DNA from: Candidatus Latescibacterota bacterium
GTDB lineage: Bacteria > Blakebacterota > Blakebacteria > Blakebacterales > Blakebacteraceae
Length of the DNA: 7,444 nt
Reading direction: 5' to 3'
Assembly (NCBI GenBank): GCA_023135015.1
Contig: JAGLTZ010000280.1
Coordinates: 1 to 7,444 of the forward strand
The notes under the pieces were generated by a model. The model was given only the letters and a program-made list of their open reading frames with translations. It had not been told where the DNA came from and ran no database searches. Shown here piece by piece: positions 1-6,885 of the stretch. Within the stretch, counting starts at the first letter, position 1; the number at the start of each line of letters is the position of its first letter. Position numbers and translations under genes: made by a program.

Positions 1-497
1 AAGAGAGGGCCCTCGATAACGATATAGGTGCCCCCTTTGTGAGCAGCGGCGCCTGTCTCCATAGCCGATTCGTGGAGGATATCGCTGAGAACGGGGCAGA
101 AGGGTTCAGCGAAGGAGAGGTGAGCCGCCAACCCGCCGCCGAAAAATGTGTTTACCCGGCTTTTAGTGCGGTCGATGAGCTGGTGGGGAATGACCAGGTC
201 TACGGGGTGGATTGTCTCTTTTAGACTACCCACCGCGTTGACGGAGATAATCCACTCCACGCCCAGTGATTTGAGAGCGAAAATGTTGGCCCTGACGGGT
301 ATTTCGGTGGGGTTGAAGCGGTGCCCGCGCCCGTGCCTGGGCAGGAAGGCGAGCCGCTTCCCCTCCAGTTCTCCCATGATGATCGCATCGCTGGGCTCGC
401 CGAAGGGGGTTTGGGGTTTCACCTCTTCGATAACGGTCATCCCTTCTATCTCGTAGAGTCCGGTGCCCCCGATCACCCCGATGTTCGCTTCAGCCAT
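1..497 (-). CDS. mtnP: S-methyl-5'-thioadenosine phosphorylase, N-terminal 165 residues (cut by window edge)
   Basis: The enzyme phosphorolyses 5'-methylthioadenosine, a by-product of polyamine and other SAM-dependent reactions, to adenine and 5-methylthioribose-1-phosphate in the cytoplasm. Visible motifs fit the trimeric PNP/MTAP family: the phosphate loop IGGTGLY (residues 9-15), PFGEPSDAI (31-39), the phosphate-binding PRHGRGH (53-59), NAVGSL (87-92), HQLIDRT (105-111), AEPFCP (120-125) and the start of the EGP-L-F motif (162 onward) at the window edge. The ATG at 497 has a GGAG at 505-508, 7 nt upstream. It follows mtnA by 37 nt on the same strand, and this adjacency favours MTAP over a general purine nucleoside phosphorylase. 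The residues that separate adenine-type from hypoxanthine/guanine-type or methylthioinosine-type enzymes lie beyond the window, so substrate choice is inferred from context. Confidence 0.9.
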   Translation of the reverse strand, partial: MAEANIGVIGGTGLYEIEGMTVIEEVKPQTPFGEPSDAIIMGELEGKRLAFLPRHGRGHRFNPTEIPVRANIFALKSLGVEWIISVNAVGSLKETIHPVDLVIPHQLIDRTKSRVNTFFGGGLAAHLSFAEPFCPVLSDILHESAMETGAAAHKGGTYIVIEGPL

Positions 498-534
498 CTC
501 TCAACTCCGCCTTCCTGATTGTCTGTTCCTTAAA

Positions 535-1605
535 TCAGGCTTCCTGCAAGCCAGCGGATAGCCCTGCAAGACTCTCTGAATAGGGTTCCCGCATCACTCC
601 CATTTCCGTGATTATCGCGGATATGTATCGATGGGGGGTGACATCGAACGCGGGATTCGCCGCTTCAGTACCTTCGGGTGCCATGGGGATCCCCTGTATA
701 TGGGTTACCTCCTCGGGATCTCTCTCCTCGATCGGGATCTCCCCTCCGGATGCAAGTGAGGGATCCACTGTACTCGTCGGCGCCGCGACGTAGAAGGGTA
801 CGCCGGTCTCCTTTGCCAGAACCGCCAGGCTGTATGTGCCAATCTTGTTCGCCGTGTCTCCGTTTAAGGCGATCCTGTCGGCACCGACAATGAGAGCGTC
901 GATCTCTCCCCTGGCCATGAAGTGCCCGGCCATGCTGTCGGTGATCAGTGTGAAGGGGATGCCTGATTTGTGTAACTCCCAGGCGGTAAGCCGCGCTCCC
1001 TGCAGAAGCGGGCGGGTTTCGTCTGTGTACACATGAATCTTTTTCCCCTGCTCCCACGCCATCCGGATAATCCCCAGGGCCGTACCGTATCCCCCTGCTG
1101 CGAGGGCTCCGGTGTTGCAGTGTGTCAGGACGGTGAAGCCGTCTTCGATCAGTTCCGCCCCGTGTCGGCTCAATGACCGTTCCGCCTGTTCGGTCTCGGT
1201 CTCCAGCGCCAGGGCTTCTTCGATAAGTGAGGCCCTTATACCGTCTGCGCTATCGCCTGCTTTCGCTACCCGGTTCATCCTATCAAGCGCCCAGAAGAGA
1301 TTGACCGCCGTTGGTCTGGTGGCGGCCAGAGCATCGGAGATCGTCTTCAGCCCCGCCAGCAGTTCCTCCTTTGAATCGGTTTCGATCTCGTGGGCCCCCA
1401 GAACCAGCCCGTAGGCGGCTGCGATGCCTATTGCGGGGGCGCCCCGGACCTTCATCCCGACGATCGCCCCGGCAATATCCCGGTAATCGGTCAGCTCCAG
1501 AAAAACCTCTTCGTGGGGCAGAAGGGTCTGGTCGAGCATACGAACCCTGCCGTTTTTCCATTCAACAGCCTTGATCACCGCACTATCTCTCTCAGTATCT
1601 CTCAT
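535..1605 (-). CDS. mtnA: S-methyl-5-thioribose-1-phosphate isomerase
   Basis: This 356-residue enzyme converts methylthioribose-1-phosphate (the sugar product of MtnP) to methylthioribulose-1-phosphate in methionine salvage. It belongs to the eIF2B-related isomerase family. Seen: RGAPAIG (54-60), [14 protein letters not shown] (97-110), the catalytic cysteine C163 in [24 protein letters not shown] (196-211), ITDSMAG (221-227), the catalytic aspartate D243 in GADRI followed by [11 protein letters not shown], and [11 protein letters not shown] (290-300). C163 and D243 match Cys160/Asp240 of the B. subtilis enzyme, and the length is normal. The ATG overlaps the ade stop as ATGA (1602-1605). It has no good Shine-Dalgarno sequence of its own, so translational coupling to ade is likely. 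A GTG at 1576-1578 (codon 10), just before the conserved IKAVEW, is an alternative start. No ribose-1,5-bisphosphate or eIF2B alternative is favoured, because the mtnP neighbour fixes the role. Confidence 0.96.
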   Translation of the reverse strand: MRDTERDSAVIKAVEWKNGRVRMLDQTLLPHEEVFLELTDYRDIAGAIVGMKVRGAPAIGIAAAYGLVLGAHEIETDSKEELLAGLKTISDALAATRPTAVNLFWALDRMNRVAKAGDSADGIRASLIEEALALETETEQAERSLSRHGAELIEDGFTVLTHCNTGALAAGGYGTALGIIRMAWEQGKKIHVYTDETRPLLQGARLTAWELHKSGIPFTLITDSMAGHFMARGEIDALIVGADRIALNGDTANKIGTYSLAVLAKETGVPFYVAAPTSTVDPSLASGGEIPIEERDPEEVTHIQGIPMAPEGTEAANPAFDVTPHRYISAIITEMGVMREPYSESLAGLSAGLQEA

Positions 1606-3305
1606 TCGAGCAGTTTGAATTCCAGCACATCCACCAGCCCCTTATCGGTGAGCCTGAGTTCGGGGATTACCGGGAGTGCGAGGAAGGAGAGGGTGTCGAA
1701 GGGGGCAGAGAGAGCCGTTCCCAGTTCCTTTGCTGTTATCTCGAGCTTCTCCAGCTTCTCTACTATCTCCGAGAGAGGTTCATCGGAGAGCAGGCCGGCG
1801 ATTGGAAGGGGGAGGGTGCCCAGAATAGTCCCTTCCGCTACAGCAACAAGGCCGCCCCCCACTCTTTCAACCTCCCGGATCGCCGCATACATATCACCGT
1901 CGTTTGTGCCCACGGAGATAATGTTGTGGGAGTCGTGTCCGACTGATGACGCCAGCGCCCCCCGCTTCAGACCGAAGCCTTTGACCAGCCCCAGACCGAT
2001 GTTGCCTGTGGCCCGATGTCTCTCGACCACAGCCAGCTTCAGGATGTCACGATCGATGTCGGCCACGACGAGACCGTTCTCCACTTTTGCTTCTTCGGTA
2101 AGCTTCCTGGTGATTATCTGGTCCGGCACGATCCCGATAACCGGATGGGACCACCCGTCGGTAGGTATCCGGAGCGCTTCCGATTCGAAGGGCTTCACGT
2201 TCATGGTGCGGGTCATCGCTTCGTGGCTGCTGTCATCGAGGGAGGGGGAGGGGAACAGGGGTTTGCTGTCCCTTGCCACCAGTCTCCCGCGATAGAACAC
2301 CATATCCGCTTCGAACCTGGAGGGGTCTTCCATCACAACAAGATTGGCGTGATAACCCGGTGCGACCGCACCCACGTCCCGCAGCCGGAAGCGATCGGCT
2401 GCATTAATAGTGGCGAGCTGAATGGCGCGTACCGGATCCATGCCGAGAGCGATCGCCTTCCGTACAACCGCGTCGATCTCGCCGTCGCGAAGCAGATCGG
2501 CACAGTTCCGGTCATCAACCACGAATAGGCATCTCTTGTAAGTCCTATCCGTGACCAGGGGGAGGAGCTCCTCCAGGTTCTTCTCCGAGGAGCCCTCGCG
2601 GATCATCACATACATTCCCCTGCGGAGTTTCTCCCTCGCCTCCTCCAGCGAGGTGGACTCATGGTCGGAATCGATACCGCAGGCGATGTAGGCGTTCAGA
2701 TCCCTGCCGCCCACACCGGGAGAGTGCCCGTCGATTACCGTGCCGGCCGCTGCTGAGATCTTGGCGAGGACTTCATCGTCCGCAGACAGCACGCCCGGGT
2801 AGTTCATCATCTCACCCAGGCCGATCGATCCCTCCCACGTCAGGGCAGTTGAGATATCGTCGGCGGTCAGACGCGCTCCCGCGGTCTCTAGATGGGTGGC
2901 CGGAACACATGAGGGGACCATGAAATAGAGGTCGAGAGGGAGGTCGCGGGCACAGTCGAGGATATACTTTGCCCCGTCCAACCCTTTCACATTGGTGATC
3001 TCGTGCAGGTCGGTCACTATCCCGGAGACGCCACGGGGAACTACCGCCTCGGCGTACCGGGTGATGTGGAGCATGGAGCTTTCCGGGTGGATATGACCGT
3101 TGATCAGGCCCGGTGAGACATACTTGCCGGCGAGATCGATCACCTCTTCCGCCCGCCCGTATTCGCCGATTCCGGCTATCCTTCCCTTGCAGACGGCGAT
3201 ATCACCTTCCTCCACTTCACCGCTGAAGGTGTTGACTATCCTGGCGTTGGCTAGGACCAGATCTGCGGCTGCATTACCTCTCGCTACCGATATCAACCTC
3301 TTCAT
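1602..3305 (-). CDS. ade: Adenine deaminase (Ade/AdeC type, amidohydrolase superfamily)
   Basis: It hydrolyses adenine to hypoxanthine and ammonia in the cytoplasm. The 567 residues match the family's usual length. An N-terminal small-domain strand region (about 15-65) leads into the metal-dependent barrel. Its HxH motif is H71/H73 in [10 protein letters not shown]165 in GEMMNYPG is the probable bridging metal ligand, H194 is in DGHSPG, H215 in DSDHES, and D264/D265 in VVDDRN. The barrel ends with GYHANLVV (317-324), then a proline/serine linker near 351-360. The C-terminal adenine-deaminase domain carries VGHDSHNI (455-462) and [11 protein letters not shown] (482-492). The product hypoxanthine is the substrate of Hpt, encoded 6 nt upstream. 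Ade also consumes the adenine released by MtnP downstream. The Shine-Dalgarno sequence is weak (GACGGG just before the ATG), so coupling to hpt is likely. I see no missing catalytic residue. Confidence 0.96.
   Translation of the reverse strand: MKRLISVARGNAAADLVLANARIVNTFSGEVEEGDIAVCKGRIAGIGEYGRAEEVIDLAGKYVSPGLINGHIHPESSMLHITRYAEAVVPRGVSGIVTDLHEITNVKGLDGAKYILDCARDLPLDLYFMVPSCVPATHLETAGARLTADDISTALTWEGSIGLGEMMNYPGVLSADDEVLAKISAAAGTVIDGHSPGVGGRDLNAYIACGIDSDHESTSLEEAREKLRRGMYVMIREGSSEKNLEELLPLVTDRTYKRCLFVVDDRNCADLLRDGEIDAVVRKAIALGMDPVRAIQLATINAADRFRLRDVGAVAPGYHANLVVMEDPSRFEADMVFYRGRLVARDSKPLFPSPSLDDSSHEAMTRTMNVKPFESEALRIPTDGWSHPVIGIVPDQIITRKLTEEAKVENGLVVADIDRDILKLAVVERHRATGNIGLGLVKGFGLKRGALASSVGHDSHNIISVGTNDGDMYAAIREVERVGGGLVAVAEGTILGTLPLPIAGLLSDEPLSEIVEKLEKLEITAKELGTALSAPFDTLSFLALPVIPELRLTDKGLVDVLEFKLLE
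2240..2261 (+). other. Putative G-quadruplex motif inside ade
   Basis: On the plus strand there are four G-runs of 3, 5, 4 and 4 bases (2240-2242, 2244-2248, 2250-2253, 2258-2261), separated by loops of 1, 1 and 4 bases. This satisfies the standard G3+N1-7 rule with very short loops. It lies in the template strand of ade, so the mRNA is C-rich here. It encodes the proline/serine linker near residues 351-360 between the barrel and the C-terminal domain. It could simply reflect GC-rich codon choice for Pro, Ser and Leu. Folding or function is not shown. Confidence 0.45.
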
Positions 3306-3311
3306 AACCCG

Positions 3312-3827
3312 TCAGTCTTTTACTTGGCAGATGTCTGGCAGGTACCTGTACTGCTCATCACAGTCGATGCCGTATCCGACCACGAATTCGTCGTGAACCT
3401 GCATACCCATATAATCGATCTGGATGTCTTTCTCGCGGCGCGCGGTCTTGTCCACCAGCACGCACAGTCTGAGCGAGGCGGGGTTCCTGGTGCTCAGATC
3501 ATCCATGAAGTGGCTGAGAGTTATCCCGGAATCGACGATATCCTCGACGATGATCACGTCTTTCCCTTCAATAGACTGCTCAAGGCCGTGGATAACCTTG
3601 ACCTCGCCCGAGCTTTCGGTGCCCGAGCCGTAACTGGATAGGATCACGAAATCCACCTCGACAGGGATATCCATCATGCGGATCAGGTCGGCCAGGAATA
3701 CAAAGGATCCCTTCAGAATGCCCACCAACAGAGGGCTTCTGCCCCGGTAGTCCCTGCTGATCTCATGGGCCAGCCTGGCGACCTCCCTCTTTATCTCCTC
3801 GCTGGTGAACAATACTTCAGGTCGCAT
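3312..3827 (-). CDS. hpt: Hypoxanthine phosphoribosyltransferase
   Basis: It transfers phosphoribose from PRPP to hypoxanthine (often also guanine), giving IMP (GMP), in the cytoplasm. The 171 residues are typical of bacterial HPRT. Seen: the GILKGSFVF loop (36-44, K39-G40 contacting pyrophosphate), SSYGSGT (64-70, flexible loop over the active site), the PRPP-binding motif VIIVEDIVDSGITL (91-104, acidic pair E95/D96 and probable catalytic base D99), VDKTARR (125-131, K127 contacting the purine), and the DEFVVGYGIDCDEQYRYLP block (146-164) that closes on the base. The ATG has AGGAGGG at 3839-3845 with an 11-nt spacer. It lies between the CPBP gene (25 nt upstream) and ade (6 nt downstream). 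This differs from the common tilS-hpt-ftsH arrangement and ties it to adenine-derived hypoxanthine. Confidence 0.95.
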   Translation of the reverse strand: MRPEVLFTSEEIKREVARLAHEISRDYRGRSPLLVGILKGSFVFLADLIRMMDIPVEVDFVILSSYGSGTESSGEVKVIHGLEQSIEGKDVIIVEDIVDSGITLSHFMDDLSTRNPASLRLCVLVDKTARREKDIQIDYMGMQVHDEFVVGYGIDCDEQYRYLPDICQVKD

Positions 3828-3838
3828 CGGTAAGGAAT

Positions 3839-3845
3839 CCCTCCT
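3839..3845 (-). promoter_or_regulatory. Ribosome binding site of hpt
   Basis: AGGAGGG on the minus strand lies 11 nt before the hpt ATG, inside the 25-nt gap after the CPBP stop codon. It is the strongest Shine-Dalgarno sequence in the minus-strand cluster. It suggests hpt is translated well independently of the membrane protein gene, whereas ade and mtnA appear to depend on coupling. Confidence 0.6.
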
Positions 3846-3852
3846 GTGTTGC

Positions 3853-4557
3853 CTAGATCACTCCTCTGCTCAGCAGTATGGTGACATCCAGGGTTATCCC
3901 GGTGATGGCGTGCAGAATCACAGCCGGCCAGTAGCTTCCCCCGCGCAGGGCAATCCACCCCAATGCGAGCTGTCCCGGGAAGCTGCCCATCAGCTCGGAA
4001 GGGCATAAGCCGATATGCAGCAGCGTGGGGGGAATCGATTGAAGCAGCAGTGCGGGTGTCGAGCCGAAGCGTTCCCGCAGGACAGGCAGAAGAAACCCCC
4101 GGTAGTGGTATTCAAAAGCGATGTAATAGATGAGGTAGGAAGGCATAAAGGCAAGGTATCGAACGATGCTCCAGGGAGTGGCGTCGGGGATCGGGTACGC
4201 AGATCTGAGGCATGGGTCGGTGTTGCTGCCGATACTGATGCCAATGGCGAGCAGAACAGCCGTTACTTTCAGCCAGAGTGGATAGGCGGCCCAAACGGCA
4301 CGGATTTGTTCGCGGAAAGTGAAACCACCCCTGGCTCTGAGCAGGAACGGCACAACTCCAAGTATAAGGAAAGCTCCCAGGTGTAGGACCCATGCGTGTC
4401 CGATACTCGTCCATCCGGGCTCGAGCCGGATCCATCCACCCATCAGCCAGTTCCGGAAAAGAAGGTATATGACACTCAGCACCAGGGAAACCGAGAGTGC
4501 AGTTACGGCTCTGTATGTCTGCGTTCGTCTGCTCGTCCCGACAGAGCCGGTTTCCAT
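3853..4557 (-). CDS. CPBP-family (Abi/Rce1-like) integral membrane protein, possible intramembrane protease
   Basis: This is a 234-residue hydrophobic protein with a short basic N-terminus and about six to eight membrane segments (roughly 17-35, 54-73, 96-110, 133-148, 165-182, 194-204, 210-230). The C-terminal half has the CPBP layout. Motif 1 is FEYHYRGFL (E149, R153), motif 2 ends in TLLH (H181), followed by a conserved-looking SELMGS and LGWIALRGGS stretch. Motif 3 is VILHAITGITLD (H216, D224). Classic members have EExxxR in motif 1 and HxxxN in motif 3. Here the first Glu is Phe (F148) and no Asn follows H216, although D224 might serve. I recall other CPBP subgroups with a single Glu in this place, so activity cannot be excluded. 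CPBP proteins process prenylated proteins or peptides, or serve as immunity or regulatory proteins. Its substrate is unknown, and it has no evident tie to purine salvage. The start has GGAAGAGG at 4563-4570, 5 nt before the ATG. Confidence 0.78.
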   Translation of the reverse strand: METGSVGTSRRTQTYRAVTALSVSLVLSVIYLLFRNWLMGGWIRLEPGWTSIGHAWVLHLGAFLILGVVPFLLRARGGFTFREQIRAVWAAYPLWLKVTAVLLAIGISIGSNTDPCLRSAYPIPDATPWSIVRYLAFMPSYLIYYIAFEYHYRGFLLPVLRERFGSTPALLLQSIPPTLLHIGLCPSELMGSFPGQLALGWIALRGGSYWPAVILHAITGITLDVTILLSRGVI

Positions 4558-4727
4558 AAGAGCCTCTTCCAGGTGCGGTGGTGATGATCCCGAGACGCTA
4601 ACGCTACGTGCCTTTTTTACAGGAGTGCAACAGGTTTCTTGGTGTCGGCCTGTGCGCGGGGAAACCCTTTGACCACATCATACGCGGTGCATAGGCTTAC
4701 GTCATCCGAACAGCGAAAGGTTCCTGG
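4558..4727. other. Divergent intergenic region between the salvage cluster and the SDR gene
   Basis: These 170 nt separate two divergently read genes and must hold both promoters. The rightward promoter is fair and is listed separately. For the leftward operon I find only a poor candidate: minus-strand TTGCAC at 4625-4630, 18 nt, then TAGCGT at 4601-4606. I see no convincing riboswitch-like structure, T-box, long inverted repeat or terminator here. Confidence 0.5.
4669..4697 (+). promoter_or_regulatory. Probable sigma70-type promoter of the SDR gene
   Basis: TTGACC at 4669-4674 matches five of six bases of the -35 consensus. A 17-nt spacer leads to TAGGCT at 4692-4697, which keeps the key T, A and final T of a -10 box. 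Transcription would start near 4704, giving a leader of about 24 nt that contains the AAAGG Shine-Dalgarno (4716-4720), 7 nt before the ATG at 4728. The spacing is ideal but the -10 box is weak, and consensus use in this lineage is unknown. Confidence 0.42.
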
Positions 4728-5696
4728 ATGAGAATCTTCATTACAGGTGGAACAGGCTTTATCGGGAGCTATCTGGTTTCCCGGCTGCTGGCAGACGGGC
4801 ACGAGCTTCTGGTGCTGGCGCGTTCACCCGAGGCCGTTGCAGCGGTGCTGGATATGGGTGCTGTGCCGGTTGAGGGTGAGCTGACCGTTCCGGGGCCCTG
4901 GCAGGATGAGGTAGCCGGATGCGATAGAGTCGTCCACTGCGCCGCCAAGGCAGACGATTGGGGACGCCGTTCCGATTTCTGGCGTGTGAATGTGGAAGGG
5001 ACCCGCCACATGGTGGAGGCTGCCGCAGGAACGGTGGACAGGTTCGTGCACGTCAGTTCAATTGCGGCGCACCGGGGCTCGGGCACCCATGATGAAACCA
5101 CGCCGGCCAGGCGCGGAGGGCATCCGTACTGCGACTCGAAGGCGGTAGCCGAAGAAGTCGTCGACGAGGCTGTGGAGAAGGGCCTGAATGCGCAGCTGGT
5201 CAGGGTGGCCAATGTGTACGGCCCCCGTGATCCTCATATGCTTCCCAGGATTCTCGAGCAGGTCAGTAAGGGGCGGTTCGTGGTTGTCGGTGACGGGAAT
5301 CAACCTTCCAATCTCATCTATATCGACGATGTGGTGGACGCGTTGGAAGCGATTCTTCTTCAGGATGCGGATCCGGGGGAAAGATTTCTCATCACCGATC
5401 CGGCTGCTCCTGTGATATCGGAGGCCATCCGGATAGCGTTCGAGGCCCTCGACCGGGACCCTCGCATCACCCATCTGCCCAAGTGGGTTGCGCTGGGCGT
5501 AGCCGCATTTGCCCAGGCGTTCGGCCTGCTCACGGGGAAACGCCCTTTCCTGACTTTCTATGCCGTACTGGCCGTCGGTAATTTCAGGACACTTATCAAT
5601 GATCGCACTATGAGCCGGCTCTCTTGGTCACCAAAGGTGAGATTCCGCGAGGGTGTGGGCAAAACAGTTGTCTGGTGGAGGCAGACTGCTGGCTGA
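4728..5696 (+). CDS. Extended SDR, NAD(P)-dependent epimerase/dehydratase or 3-beta-HSD-like oxidoreductase
   Basis: This is a 322-residue extended short-chain dehydrogenase. The Rossmann motif is GGTGFIG (G7, G10, G13). The second strand ends in LVLARS, with Arg32 where NAD-specific enzymes usually have an acid, hinting at NADP(H). The CAAKADDWG segment (71-79) replaces the usual NAG-like loop, N88 lies in NVEGT, catalytic Ser is in HVSS (108-111), and the YxxxK pair is Y134/K138 in PYCDSK. NVYGPRD (162-168) and the YIDDVVDA (198-205) substrate-domain motif follow. A hydrophobic stretch near 253-280 resembles the membrane-associated tail of 3-beta-hydroxysteroid dehydrogenase and hopanoid-associated relatives. 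The substrate could be a sugar nucleotide, sterol or terpenoid, or dihydroflavonol-like compound. I cannot choose. The start is supported by AAAGG and by GGTG placed at residue 7. It is a single gene facing the MDR dehydrogenase. Confidence 0.9.
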   Translation: MRIFITGGTGFIGSYLVSRLLADGHELLVLARSPEAVAAVLDMGAVPVEGELTVPGPWQDEVAGCDRVVHCAAKADDWGRRSDFWRVNVEGTRHMVEAAAGTVDRFVHVSSIAAHRGSGTHDETTPARRGGHPYCDSKAVAEEVVDEAVEKGLNAQLVRVANVYGPRDPHMLPRILEQVSKGRFVVVGDGNQPSNLIYIDDVVDALEAILLQDADPGERFLITDPAAPVISEAIRIAFEALDRDPRITHLPKWVALGVAAFAQAFGLLTGKRPFLTFYAVLAVGNFRTLINDRTMSRLSWSPKVRFREGVGKTVVWWRQTAG

Positions 5697-5736
5697 TCTC
5701 ATTCAGTCGATCAACGAATACAACCTCCGCAAGGAT

Positions 5737-5761
5737 GTGGCCGTCGGACCTTTACGGCCGC
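5737..5761. terminator. Weak hairpin in the convergent gap
   Basis: GGCCGT (5739-5744) pairs perfectly with ACGGCC (5754-5759) across a 9-nt loop. One wobble pair and one G-C pair extend it outward (5737-5738 with 5760-5761). It lies between two converging genes and includes the stop codon and last codons of the minus-strand dehydrogenase. No U-tract follows on either strand, so it is not a classic intrinsic terminator. It may only slow or protect transcript ends. Confidence 0.25.
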
Positions 5762-6855
5762 CATTCACCCGGGACGATCAGCGCTTTTGTCGCTTCCAGC
5801 TTCTCAACCGATTCCAGGGCGCTGCCGGCTTCTTCCAGCGGGTAGGTATGGCTGACCATGTCGCGCCAGCGGAATCGTTCCCTGTAGCGTGCCATTATGT
5901 GAAGCCCGCGGTATACGTGTGTGAAAGCCGTCCCCCAGCAACCCCTGATGTCCAGGTGCTTCCTGTTGATCTGTAGATGGGGATTGATCGAGACGCTTCC
6001 GGCGTCGGTGTACTGGCCGGCTATCACGTAGGTGCCACCGTCTCGTGCGAGGTCCAGCCCTTCCGTGACCGCCTGGGGATTTCCGCTGGCTTCGATAACG
6101 ACATCGGCCCCGCGTCCACCGGTGGCCTCTTGCACCTGCTCTAACCTTTCCTGAGATGATATTTCAGTGATATCGAGGACGAGGTCCGCCTCGAATGACT
6201 CAGCGATATCCAGCCTGGCCCTGGGGGCACCTATCACTATCAGCCGGTCGGCGCCTGATAGCCTTGCGAAGGCTGTTGCAGAGAGTCCCACCGGACCGCT
6301 TCCCTGCACCACTACGGTGTCGCCCAGCTGGATCTGGGCGCGCTCTACTGCGTGGAAGCCGGTACTGAGCCCGCAGCCGCCTCCGATGTAGTCGATCGCC
6401 TCCACTCCCTCTGGCAGGGGGATTATCTTCACACCCGCCTTCAGCAGTATCTGCTCCGACCACCCCCCCAGGAGCCCGTCACCGGCCGGATAGGTAATCC
6501 CGTATACCTTGCGGTTCGGGCACTTTGTGGACTCCTGAGCCACAAGGCAGTACCAGCAGTGTCCGCATGTCTCATGCACATCGAGAAAGGTGACTACCTG
6601 GTCGCGCACAACCGGCCGGCCATCCACATCGAGTACTTCACCGGCCGTTTCCAGCACCCGACCCACCGATACATGCCCCGGGATTATCGGGTATGGCACG
6701 CCGGCCAGGCGTCCGTGGTAGAGATGCACGTCTGTACCGCACACCTCACTGCATAGTGTTTCCAGTAGTACTTCGCCCGGTTCCAGATCGGGATCTGGAT
6801 ACTCGTGTATCTCCAGCGGCTCCAACGGCTGCGGCATAACGACGGCACGAACCAT
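5752..6855 (-). CDS. Zinc-dependent medium-chain alcohol dehydrogenase-like protein
   Basis: This is a 367-residue MDR-superfamily oxidoreductase. The N-terminal GroES-like domain carries C39 in EVCGTD and H61 in PGHVSVG as catalytic-zinc ligands. A structural-zinc lobe has C97, C100, C103 and C112 (CX2CX2CX8C). C161 in GGGCGLSTG is the likely third catalytic ligand. The Rossmann motif is GSGPVG (185-190). The second strand ends IGAPRARL (208-215) without the NAD-selecting Asp but with nearby Arg, so NADP(H) is possible. The family motif GHE reads GHV here (V62). Relatives act on alcohols, polyols, threonine or sugar-derived substrates, and the specific substrate is not deducible. The ATG at 6855 has a strong GGAGGT at 6863-6868 with a 7-nt spacer. 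It is monocistronic in view, convergent with the SDR gene (55 nt) and divergent from the lipoprotein gene. A link with the SDR is possible but not shown. Confidence 0.92.
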   Translation of the reverse strand: MVRAVVMPQPLEPLEIHEYPDPDLEPGEVLLETLCSEVCGTDVHLYHGRLAGVPYPIIPGHVSVGRVLETAGEVLDVDGRPVVRDQVVTFLDVHETCGHCWYCLVAQESTKCPNRKVYGITYPAGDGLLGGWSEQILLKAGVKIIPLPEGVEAIDYIGGGCGLSTGFHAVERAQIQLGDTVVVQGSGPVGLSATAFARLSGADRLIVIGAPRARLDIAESFEADLVLDITEISSQERLEQVQEATGGRGADVVIEASGNPQAVTEGLDLARDGGTYVIAGQYTDAGSVSINPHLQINRKHLDIRGCWGTAFTHVYRGLHIMARYRERFRWRDMVSHTYPLEEAGSALESVEKLEATKALIVPGEWRP

Positions 6856-6862
6856 ACGGCTG

Positions 6863-6885
6863 ACCTCCCCTTATGAGTTATACCA
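6863..6885 (-). promoter_or_regulatory. Extended -10 promoter and Shine-Dalgarno of the alcohol dehydrogenase
   Basis: On the minus strand TGGTATAAC (6885-6877) is an extended -10 element: TG, one base, then TATAAC with five of six consensus bases. No good -35 sits 16-18 nt upstream, as is common for extended -10 promoters. Initiation would fall near 6870, right at the GGGGAGGT Shine-Dalgarno (6863-6870), giving a leader of only about 15 nt. Either the leader is very short or the true promoter lies further upstream. Confidence 0.4.

Noticed and set aside
1..15. Apparent departure from the EGP(Q/R)F motif at the end of the MtnP fragment
   Set aside because: In the right frame the residues are E-G-P-L followed by a codon starting TT, consistent with Phe. 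The motif is normal enough and simply cut by the window edge.
498..534. Possible terminator or separate promoter between mtnA and mtnP
   Set aside because: The 37 nt hold only a ribosome binding site. I find no stem-loop with a U-tract and no -35/-10 pair, so mtnP most likely belongs to the same transcript.
1390..2295. A 301-codon open frame on the plus strand opposite mtnA and ade
   Set aside because: It is antisense to two clearly recognisable enzymes. Its translation is rich in Ser, Pro and Arg with no family motifs, as expected for a shadow of GC-rich coding DNA.
2016..2528. A 170-codon plus-strand open frame inside ade
   Set aside because: It is opposite a conserved stretch of ade, with no plausible start signal or recognisable domain.
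4601..4630. TTGCAC / TAGCGT as the promoter of the minus-strand operon
   Set aside because: Only three of six bases match in each box, so it was kept as a remark and not as a promoter call.
5653..5760. A short plus-strand frame running past the SDR stop, with coding-like codon use (LLADLIQSINEYNLRKD...)
   Set aside because: It would begin inside the SDR gene in another frame and run on as antisense to the dehydrogenase. The SDR C-terminus already ends where the family does, and no ribosome binding site or domain supports the frame. The codon pattern over about 25 codons can occur by chance.
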